This document shows positions 20,347 to 26,181 of a stretch of DNA of 26,181 bases, in pieces; positions within the stretch are counted from its first letter, which is position 1, and the number at the start of each line of letters is the position of its first letter. A program made the translations under genes and the position numbers. The notes below the pieces were generated by a model. That model was not told the DNA's origin. It did not search any database and worked only from the letters and a program-made list of their open reading frames with translations. Source of the DNA: JBGTBQ01 sp041749275 (GTDB lineage: Bacteria > Acidobacteriota > Blastocatellia > Pyrinomonadales > Pyrinomonadaceae); assembly GCA_041749275.1 (NCBI GenBank), contig JBGTBQ010000407.1:1-26181 (forward strand). Direction: 5' to 3'.

Positions 20347-22767
20347 ATGAACATGGCTGAAGCGAAACTCGTGCTCGACTTGAGCGAGGTCGGAGCCGGA
20401 GACGTGGCGCTGGTCGGGGGCAAGTGCGCGAGCCTCGGCGAGTTGTTCCGCGAACTCGTCCCGCGTGGCATCCGCGCCCTCGACGGTTTTGCGACGACGA
20501 GCGCGACCTACCGCCGGCATCTTGCCGCCGACAATCTCGAAGCGCGTCTGCGCGAACTGCTCGAAGGGTTCGACCCCGACGATACGCACGCGCTGCGCGC
20601 CGTCGGCCACAAGGCGCGCACCGCGATGCTGGAAACGCCGCTCGCCGCGGACGTGAAGGATGCCGTTCTCGACGGCTACCGGCGGCTCGCCGAGCGGACG
20701 GGCAACCGCAACTGCGAGGTGGCGGTGCGCTCCTCGGCTACCGCCGAAGATTTGCCCGATGCCTCCTTCGCCGGCCAGCAGGACACATACCTCAACGTCC
20801 GCGGCGAGGAACGACTGCTCGATGCCGTCCACCGCTGCTACGCCTCGCTCTGGACAGACCGCGCCATCTCCTACCGCGCCACTCTGGGCTTTGACCACTT
20901 CGACGTGGCTCTCGCCGTCGGCGTCCAGCCGATGGTGCGTTCCGATCTGGCCTGCTCCGGCGTCATGTTCACGCTCGACACCGAATCGGGTTTCCGCGAG
21001 GTCGTCACCATCAACGGCGCGTGGGGCTTGGGCGAGGCCATCGTGCAGGGCTTGGCGACGCCCGACGAATGGGTCGTCTTCAAACCGACGCTCATCGAGG
21101 GCTATCGCTCCATCGTCAGCCGGCGGCTCGGCGGCAAAGAGGTCAAGATGGTTTACGGCCTCGAAGAAAAAGGGACGCGCGTGCGCGAGGTGGTCGAGGC
21201 GCAGCAGCAGCGCTTCTCGCTCGACGACTACGAAGTGCTGGAACTGGCGCGCTGGGCCTGCCAGATCGAAGCGCACTACTCCGAGCGCGCGGGCCGACCG
21301 CAGGCGATGGACATCGAGTGGGCGAAGGACGGTCGGACGGGCGAGCTGTTCGTCCTTCAGGCGCGACCGGAGACCGTGCATTCCACCAACCGCCGAAACT
21401 TTATCGAGACCTACCGGCTCACGGGCGAGCACGGCGAGCCGGTCGCCACGGGCCAAGCCGTCGGCCAGAAGATCGCGCAGGGGCGCGTGCATGTTCTGCG
21501 CGACCCGGATCATCTGACCGAGTTCGAAGCGGGCGACGTGCTCGTCACCTCGATGACCGATCCCGCTTGGGAGCCAATCATGAAAAAGGCCGCGGCCATC
21601 GTCACGGATCGCGGCGGGCGCACCTGTCACAGCGCCATCATCAGCCGCGAGTTGGGGCTGCCCTGCATCGTCGGCACCGGAACGGGCACGCACGCGCTGG
21701 CGACGGGGATGGTCGTCACCGTCTCCTGCGCCGAGGGCGCGCAGGGCAACATCTATGAAGGAAATGTCGAGTTCGCCGTCGAGCGCCGCACGGTCGTTGA
21801 GGAGGAGCGCCCACGCACGCAGGTGATGATGAACGTCGGCGACCCAGACCACGCCTTCTCCGTCGCGCAACTCCCGAACGACGGCGTCGGCCTCGCGCGT
21901 CTTGAGTTCATCATCAACAACCACATCGGCATTCACCCGATGGCGCTCGTCAACTACCCACGCCTCGCGCGCGAGGAGGACATCAAAGAGATCACCCGCC
22001 GCATCGGCGAGGAAGAGCCGCGCGACTTCTTCATCGCGCGGCTCGCCGAAGGCATCGGGCGCATCGCCGCCGCCTTCTACCCGAAGCCGGTCATCGTGCG
22101 GATGTCGGATTTCAAGTCGAACGAGTACGCGCGGCTCATCGGCGGGCGCGAGTTCGAGCCGGAGGAAGAGAACCCGATGCTCGGCTTTCGCGGGGCGGTG
22201 CGCTACTACGATGAGCGCTACCGCGATGGCTTCCGGCTTGAATGCATGGCGCTCTGCCGCGTCCGCGCCGACATGGGCCTCACGAACGTCAAGGCGATGA
22301 TTCCTTTCTGCCGCACGGTGGAGGAGGGCGAGAAGGTGATCGCGCTCATGCGCGAGTACGGCTGCGTGCAGGGCGAGGACGGGCTGGAGATTTACGCCAT
22401 GTGCGAGCTGCCCTCGAATGTCGTCTTCGCCGACGAGTTCTTGAAAATCTTCGACGGCTACTCCATCGGCTCGAACGACCTCACGCAACTCGCACTGGGT
22501 CTCGACCGCGACTCGGAGATGGTCGCGCATCTTTTCGACGAGCGGAACGGGGCCGTCGAGCGGATGGTTGCCCAAGCCATCGAAGCCGCCCGCCGCGCCG
22601 GTAAAAAGATCGGTATCTGCGGCCAAGCGCCTTCAGACTATCCGGAGTTCGCCCGCTTTCTGGTCGAGCGCGGCATCAACTCGATTTCTCTCAATCCAGA
22701 TACCGTCATCCAGACCACCCAACTTATCCGCGAAGTAGAAGCCGAGACCGAAATTGCGAAAACGTAA
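20347..22767 (+). CDS. ppsA: Phosphoenolpyruvate synthase
   Basis: PpsA converts pyruvate, ATP and water into PEP, AMP and phosphate, the entry to gluconeogenesis. The 806 residues match the family (about 790-870). The ATP-grasp part (5-345) begins DVALVGGKCASLGELFREL and contains RSSATAEDLPDASFAGQQDT. The swivelling phosphohistidine domain has GGRTCHSAIISRELGLP with His428, the residue that carries phosphate. The C-terminal PEP/pyruvate barrel (480-800) has SIGSNDLTQLALGLDRDSE and GICGQAPSD with Cys758, the acid/base residue. GAGG lies 7 bases before ATG 20347; a second ATG is at codon 3. A long open frame on the opposite strand is a by-product of codon bias. Confidence 0.95.
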   Translation: MNMAEAKLVLDLSEVGAGDVALVGGKCASLGELFRELVPRGIRALDGFATTSATYRRHLAADNLEARLRELLEGFDPDDTHALRAVGHKARTAMLETPLAADVKDAVLDGYRRLAERTGNRNCEVAVRSSATAEDLPDASFAGQQDTYLNVRGEERLLDAVHRCYASLWTDRAISYRATLGFDHFDVALAVGVQPMVRSDLACSGVMFTLDTESGFREVVTINGAWGLGEAIVQGLATPDEWVVFKPTLIEGYRSIVSRRLGGKEVKMVYGLEEKGTRVREVVEAQQQRFSLDDYEVLELARWACQIEAHYSERAGRPQAMDIEWAKDGRTGELFVLQARPETVHSTNRRNFIETYRLTGEHGEPVATGQAVGQKIAQGRVHVLRDPDHLTEFEAGDVLVTSMTDPAWEPIMKKAAAIVTDRGGRTCHSAIISRELGLPCIVGTGTGTHALATGMVVTVSCAEGAQGNIYEGNVEFAVERRTVVEEERPRTQVMMNVGDPDHAFSVAQLPNDGVGLARLEFIINNHIGIHPMALVNYPRLAREEDIKEITRRIGEEEPRDFFIARLAEGIGRIAAAFYPKPVIVRMSDFKSNEYARLIGGREFEPEEENPMLGFRGAVRYYDERYRDGFRLECMALCRVRADMGLTNVKAMIPFCRTVEEGEKVIALMREYGCVQGEDGLEIYAMCELPSNVVFADEFLKIFDGYSIGSNDLTQLALGLDRDSEMVAHLFDERNGAVERMVAQAIEAARRAGKKIGICGQAPSDYPEFARFLVERGINSISLNPDTVIQTTQLIREVEAETEIAKT

Positions 22768-22782
22768 ACGGAAATGCAATCC

Positions 22783-22855
22783 GAGAGCGTGTTGGGAAAT
22801 TGTTTCCAGCCTCGATGCGCCTCCGGCGCAATGTTGAATTGCTCAACACGCTCTC
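22783..22855. repeat. Inverted repeat between convergent genes, MITE-like ends
   Basis: The 19-base arms 22783-22801 and 22837-22855 match at 17 positions, with outer ends GAGAGCGTGTTG / CAACACGCTCTC. A second small hairpin (TGCGCC/GGCGCA) sits in the loop. The end motif GAGCGTGT is the same as that of the MITE at 8712-8924. It lies between the ppsA stop and the MFS stop and may also help end transcription from both sides; no T-run is present. Confidence 0.6.
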
Positions 22856-22861
22856 AGAAGA

Positions 22862-24085
22862 TCAACCGGGATGGCTGAATCCGCCCGCGTGTTCGCGCCG
22901 CAGGTAAGCGCTCAGAAGAAAGGCCGCGAACATGATGCCGGCGGCGGCCCAGAACGTGAGGCGCAGAGAGTGGTCGTCAACGTAGAACGGCGGGGTCGGG
23001 CTGTAGATCAGCCAGCCGCCGATGGCCGGGCCGATGGTGCGGGCTAAGGAGGCCGCGCCCTGCGTGACGCCCATCACGCCGCCCTGATCCGCCGCGCCGA
23101 CGCTCTTCGACGCGAGGCTCGTCAGCGTCGGCGTGGCGAACGAGTTGCCAAACGAGAAGAGCGTAATCACGCCGAGCAACCCCAGCAGTCCCCCCGCGAG
23201 CGGCCCGACGTAAGGAAGAATGACGAGGCCCAACGTCAACAGCACCGCCCCGGTAATCACCAGCGGCAACTCGCCGTAACGCTTCACCAACCCCCCGATC
23301 AAACCGCCTTGCACGATGACGGCCAGAATACCGATATAGACGAAGAGCAGGCCGGTGTGGAAGGCGTCATAACCAAACCGATACATCGTGTAGTAGGCGA
23401 AGTCCGTCGTCATGATCGAGAAGGAGAAGACGAAGAGGAAGTAGACGGCGACGATGAGCGCTAGTTGGCGATGCCGGAGCTGGCGTAGGAAATGCGCCCA
23501 GCCGCGTTGTGTCTGCCGGGCCGGGTGGTCGGGCGTGACGGTTTCCGGCAGCGTGAAGTAGAGCAGTATGGCATTGCCGAACGCGAGCGCGGAGGCGAAA
23601 TAGAAGGGCGCGCTGATGTGCCACTTCGAGAGGATGCCGCCGAGGGCCGGGCCGAAGATGAAACCGAGGCCGAAGGCCGCGCCGAACAACCCCATCCCCT
23701 TCGCGCGATCTTCCGGCGCCGTCACGTCCGCGATGTAGGCTTGCGCGGTCGAGATGTTCCCGCCCGTGATGCCCGCGATGATGCGCCCCACGAAGAGCAT
23801 CCAGAGCGTCGTCGCCGCGCCGAGCACGAAAAACCCGACGCCGGTGCCGATGATGCTCACCAGCAGGACGGGGCGTCGCCCGTGCCTGTCCGAGAGACGG
23901 CCCAGAATCGGCGAGAAGATGAGCTGCATCGCCGAGTAGGAGGCGAACAGCAATCCGAGCGCGAGCGGCGACGCGTTAAAGTTGGGGCTGTTCAGGTAGT
24001 ACGGCAGGACGGGGATGACGATGGCGAAGCCGACGAGGTCTATGAAGACCGTGACGAGGATGACGAAGAGCGGGGAACGATTCAT
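22862..24085 (-). CDS. MFS transporter, Tet-type drug:proton antiporter family
   Basis: This 407-residue inner-membrane protein has twelve predicted helices and the landmarks of the TetA/DHA1 group. These are FIDLVGFAIVIPVLPYYL in helix 1, motif A GRLSDRHGRRPVLL (62-75) in the loop after helix 2, RIIAGITGGNISTAQAYIAD in helix 4, and the antiporter motif C GLGFIFGPALGG in helix 5. Members export tetracycline or other hydrophobic compounds in exchange for protons; the substrate here cannot be told, and no TetR-type regulator is next to it. The ribosome site is weak. The gene is convergent with ppsA and 353 bases downstream of the DoxX gene. Confidence 0.9.
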   Translation of the reverse strand: MNRSPLFVILVTVFIDLVGFAIVIPVLPYYLNSPNFNASPLALGLLFASYSAMQLIFSPILGRLSDRHGRRPVLLVSIIGTGVGFFVLGAATTLWMLFVGRIIAGITGGNISTAQAYIADVTAPEDRAKGMGLFGAAFGLGFIFGPALGGILSKWHISAPFYFASALAFGNAILLYFTLPETVTPDHPARQTQRGWAHFLRQLRHRQLALIVAVYFLFVFSFSIMTTDFAYYTMYRFGYDAFHTGLLFVYIGILAVIVQGGLIGGLVKRYGELPLVITGAVLLTLGLVILPYVGPLAGGLLGLLGVITLFSFGNSFATPTLTSLASKSVGAADQGGVMGVTQGAASLARTIGPAIGGWLIYSPTPPFYVDDHSLRLTFWAAAGIMFAAFLLSAYLRREHAGGFSHPG

Positions 24086-24438
24086 AAAAAAAGTGATGAC
24101 CCACGTGACGCGGAAGCAGGTTGAAGCTGATGACTCGCCGACTCCGCGAAGCAGGCATCAGAATAAAGCCCCGCACACAGCGGCGGGCAAAGTGCGGGGA
24201 ACCCACGCCCCCACAATGCAGCAGCCCGCGGAGCAGGAAGCAGATTCATGATTCGCACGTTGCCTCCGCCGCCGGCTCCGCGGGCTTGGGATATTTTTTC
24301 ATCCGCGACCACGGACTGAGTCCGGGGCTTTATTCCGACCTCTGTTTCGCGGACTCGGTGTAACTGTTTCCGAAGGTTCGCTCCTGCATCGCATGAGTGA
24401 TGAAAATAAAGAGAACGCATTCACACGTCGCTTGCTTT
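24086..24438. other. 353-base spacer with a long imperfect inverted repeat
   Basis: There is no convincing gene. Most of it is taken by the inverted repeat at 24138-24358. The MFS promoter must lie here but no clear hexamers were found. Confidence 0.5.
24138..24358. repeat. 221-base imperfect inverted-repeat element
   Basis: The 43-base arms at 24138-24180 and 24316-24358 share about 35 positions, including the exact GAATAAAGCCCCG and TCCGCGAA. In the middle, AGCCCGCGGAGC and GCTCCGCGGGCT form a nested 12-bp pair. The nested design and size resemble the MITE at 8712-8924, but the sequence is different and no target duplication was found. Confidence 0.6.
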
Positions 24439-24882
24439 CTACCTTCTGCGGCCCGGAGGCCCCTGCAACGTTTCGTCTATCGAAAGACGACCGCCGCCTG
24501 AAATGAGAAGCGCGAGCGCCATGGCGAGCAGCGCGAGGGCATACTCGTAGCCTTTATTCTGCGCGAAGAAGCCGCCGCCCCAATGGACGCCGAAGATCGC
24601 CACGAGCATGACCGGCGCGACCATCAGCGCGCCGAGCCGCGTCAGCAGCCCCAAAAGCAACAGCACGCCGCCCACGAACTCGAAGATGGCCGCCGCGCCG
24701 AGCCAGAGCCACGCGGGGCGCAGTCCCAGCGGCGCCTGTCCGCCGGAAAAGGCCGTGAGGCCCGGCCCGCCCCACATGCCGAAGACCTTCTGCGCGCCAT
24801 GCGCGATAAAGACGGCGCCGAGCGCAAGCCGCAGCGGCAGCGCAACCCACGTCCGCGAAGTCGCAACCAGCTTACGAAGCAT
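24439..24882 (-). CDS. DoxX family membrane protein
   Basis: This 147-residue protein has four membrane helices and the DoxX pattern: LPLRLALGAVFIAHGAQKVFG in helix 1, then the GGPGL loop, EFVGGVLLLLGLLTRLGAL in helices 2-3 and a final helix with ALALLAMALALLISGGGRLSID. The family is named after a subunit of archaeal thiosulfate:quinone oxidoreductase, but most bacterial members have no known activity; links to redox stress have been proposed. The divergent FNR-like oxidoreductase gene fits a redox setting but proves nothing. The start ATG has GAAGA just before it. Confidence 0.88.
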   Translation of the reverse strand: MLRKLVATSRTWVALPLRLALGAVFIAHGAQKVFGMWGGPGLTAFSGGQAPLGLRPAWLWLGAAAIFEFVGGVLLLLGLLTRLGALMVAPVMLVAIFGVHWGGGFFAQNKGYEYALALLAMALALLISGGGRLSIDETLQGPPGRRR

Positions 24883-24939
24883 TCTTCATCGTCCCTTTCG
24901 TCTTGTGAGCGTGACGGATGTTGTAACACACCGCTCAAA

Positions 24940-25023
24940 GAAGGCAAAAGGTAAAAGGCAAAAGGTAAAAGTGCGGAGAGACCCGCTTTCACTTTTATCC
25001 TTCGGCTTTTTACTTTTGCCTTC
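24940..25023. repeat. ORF-less inverted repeat related to the element at 1586-2037
   Basis: The 34-base arms 24940-24973 and 24990-25023 agree at 28 positions and consist of the same AAGGCAAAAGG / GTAAAAG units as the arms around the four-helix-bundle gene. Only 16 bases separate them, so this is a simple hairpin. It lies between the divergent DoxX and oxidoreductase genes and may be a deleted or minimal form of that element. Confidence 0.65.
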
Positions 25024-25087
25024 ATGGACGGCTACACTCGTCGCGCTCACTGAATCCGCAACGAACATCGGTTTCGATATCCGACAG

Positions 25088-25792
25088 ATGGAAGAGAAGG
25101 GGATTCGCACGCTTGTCGTCAAACGCGTCCACGAAGAGGCGCGCGCCATACGCGCCTTCGACGTGGTGCCTGAAGGCGCTGTTGCCGGCCACGGCCTCGC
25201 GTTCGCGCCCGGACAGGTCGCCGTATTGCGAATCGGGGACGAGCCGCCCGCGTATTTTGCCTTCGCCAGCGCGCCCGAAGATGACGAGTTGGAGTTTCTC
25301 GTCAAACGGACGGGCGACCCGGCGAGCCGTAAATTTTACGGCTTGAAAGAGGGCGAGCGCGTCGAACTGCTGGATGTCGTGGGGCACGGCTTCGACCTCG
25401 CGGCGCTGCGTGGCCGCGACCTCGTCTTTGTGGCGATGGGCACGGGCGTGGCCCCTCTGCGCTCGGCCCTGCGTTCGGCCCTTAGCCGCGCCGACGACTT
25501 CGGCCAGATTTTCGTCCTCTACGGCACGCGCACGCCCGACGATTTTTGCTACACGGACGAAACTGACTTGTGGCGGGCCGCGGGCGTCGAACTGCGGCAG
25601 GTCGTCTCGCGCCCGCACGGTTACGAGTGGGCCGGGCAGACCGGCTACGTCCAATCGCTCCTCGACCACGTGCTCCCACACCTCTCCACTCCCGTCGCGC
25701 TGGTCTGCGGCTCGCGCGGGATGATCGCGCAGACGCGCGAACGCCTTCAGGAGATGGGCTTCGAGCCGGAGCGGATTCTGACCAACTACTGA
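25088..25792 (+). CDS. FNR-like FAD/NAD(P)-binding oxidoreductase
   Basis: This 234-residue protein has the two-domain plan of the ferredoxin-NADP reductase superfamily. An N-terminal beta-barrel (1-105) binds flavin, with AYFAFASAP where the usual RxYS motif lies, so the arginine is missing. The nucleotide-binding domain begins at FVAMGTGVAPLRSALR (115-130) and ends VALVCGSRGMIAQTRERL and LTNY. It resembles electron-transfer subunits such as hydrogenase gamma and dihydroorotate dehydrogenase PyrK-type proteins, but lacks their C-terminal cysteines for a 2Fe-2S cluster. The partner and electron acceptor are unknown. ATG 25088 is chosen because the frame upstream runs through the hairpin and the antisense of doxX. 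The ribosome site is weak. Confidence 0.82.
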   Translation: MEEKGIRTLVVKRVHEEARAIRAFDVVPEGAVAGHGLAFAPGQVAVLRIGDEPPAYFAFASAPEDDELEFLVKRTGDPASRKFYGLKEGERVELLDVVGHGFDLAALRGRDLVFVAMGTGVAPLRSALRSALSRADDFGQIFVLYGTRTPDDFCYTDETDLWRAAGVELRQVVSRPHGYEWAGQTGYVQSLLDHVLPHLSTPVALVCGSRGMIAQTRERLQEMGFEPERILTNY

Positions 25793-25908
25793 CCGCGTAG
25801 GCGGAAATCAAGTTCTTAGCCGGAGCCGCTCAAGGAGGAGAAAGTAAAGGGCCGGGTCTTTCGGTTTTTGGCAAATTTCAGACGCACGGAGCGGCAAAAC
25901 ACGGCTGC

Positions 25909-25938
25909 TTGACACGCGCCGCGCCGCGCACCTATAGT
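25909..25938 (+). promoter_or_regulatory. Sigma-70-type promoter of the deaminase gene
   Basis: TTGACA (25909-25914) and TATAGT (25933-25938) are separated by 18 bases and lie 42 bases before the ATG at 25981. The short leader has a hairpin, GCTGCT/AGCAGC with loop TGAA (25954-25969). Confidence 0.7.
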
Positions 25939-25980
25939 CAATTTTTGTTCGCCGCTGCTTGAAAGCAGCTGTTGATATTC

Positions 25981-26181
25981 ATGCAGGCGCAAGAGGATTT
26001 GAAGACCGGCGCGTTCGTCGAGAACGAGGACGAACGCTGGATGCGCCTCGCACTCGAAGCGGCGCGCGAGGCCGCCGGGCGCGGCGAGGTGCCGGTCGGC
26101 GCCGTGATCGTTGACAATGAAGGCGCGGTGCTCGCCGTCGCGGGCAACCGCACCCGCACCGACTGCGACCCGACGGCGCAC
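25981..26181 (+). CDS. tadA: tRNA-specific adenosine deaminase-like protein, N-terminal part (runs off the right edge)
   Basis: The 67 codons in the window read as the start of a TadA-type zinc deaminase, which converts adenosine 34 of tRNA-Arg to inosine. After about 18 non-conserved residues comes RWMRLALEAAREAAGRGEVP, then VGAVIVDNEGAVLAVAGN (the strand holding the conserved Val-Gly-Ala and Asn), and the window ends exactly at PTAH, where His is the first zinc ligand of the HAE motif. The catalytic Glu and the PCxxC pair lie outside. Another nucleoside or guanine deaminase of the same fold is possible. ATG 25981 is used; another ATG at codon 21 (26041) also fits the family start. Confidence 0.82.
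   Translation, partial: MQAQEDLKTGAFVENEDERWMRLALEAAREAAGRGEVPVGAVIVDNEGAVLAVAGNRTRTDCDPTAH

Noticed and set aside
20095..22626. Open frame of 843 codons antisense to ppsA
   Set aside because: It is the complement of a well-conserved gene; the His/Arg/Asp-rich translation has no family pattern, as expected from GC-rich codon use.

Overview
This is a GC-rich bacterial chromosome segment with mostly housekeeping genes, wide intergenic spaces and many palindromic repeats. No rRNA or marker gene fixes the taxonomy. The gene mix (swivel-first fused aconitase-family dehydratase, DUF5658-type membrane protein, four-helix-bundle gene in an inverted-repeat element, repeat-rich spacers) suggests Acidobacteriota, perhaps Blastocatellia; that is an inference from gene content.

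Left part (1-6400): an exported protein cut by the window edge (-), a cysteine dioxygenase (-), an SRPBCC protein (+), a four-helix-bundle (23S rRNA intervening-sequence type) gene inside a 32-bp inverted repeat (-), a polytopic membrane protein with histidine clusters (-), a class I inorganic pyrophosphatase (+), a lower-GC PD-(D/E)XK nuclease-like gene (+), a small zinc-ribbon protein (-) and an HtrA-type protease with its own terminator (-).

Middle-left (6400-9500) is an accessory, repeat-rich stretch. It holds a tnpB-only IS200/IS605-type element with both end hairpins, a 20-bp inverted repeat, a small membrane protein with a structured leader, a 213-bp MITE with a TAA target duplication, and an Xaa-Pro aminopeptidase gene that has lost its centre but kept its frame.

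Middle (9680-16740) is co-directional on +: prmC, murA (behind a 28-bp inverted repeat), a HIT hydrolase, a fossil of an integron-type integrase, a fused small+large 3-isopropylmalate dehydratase/aconitase-family enzyme, a CYTH-domain protein and an MscS-type channel. The genes cover translation termination, cell-wall synthesis, central or amino-acid metabolism and osmotic protection. Apart from co-direction there is no tight operon.

Right part (16740-26181): a 1015-residue pentapeptide-like repeat protein with C-terminal membrane segments (-), phosphoenolpyruvate synthase (+), a Tet-type MFS exporter (-), a DoxX protein (-), an FNR-like flavin oxidoreductase (+), and the start of a tadA-like deaminase (+) cut by the window end behind a good sigma-70-type promoter.

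The most notable signals are the inverted-repeat element carrying the four-helix-bundle gene and an ORF-less relative 23 kb away, the swivel-first fused dehydratase, the integrase fossil, the internally deleted aminopeptidase, the palindrome in the murA leader and the giant pentapeptide membrane protein. No CRISPR array, tRNA, rRNA or complete new multigene system was recognised.
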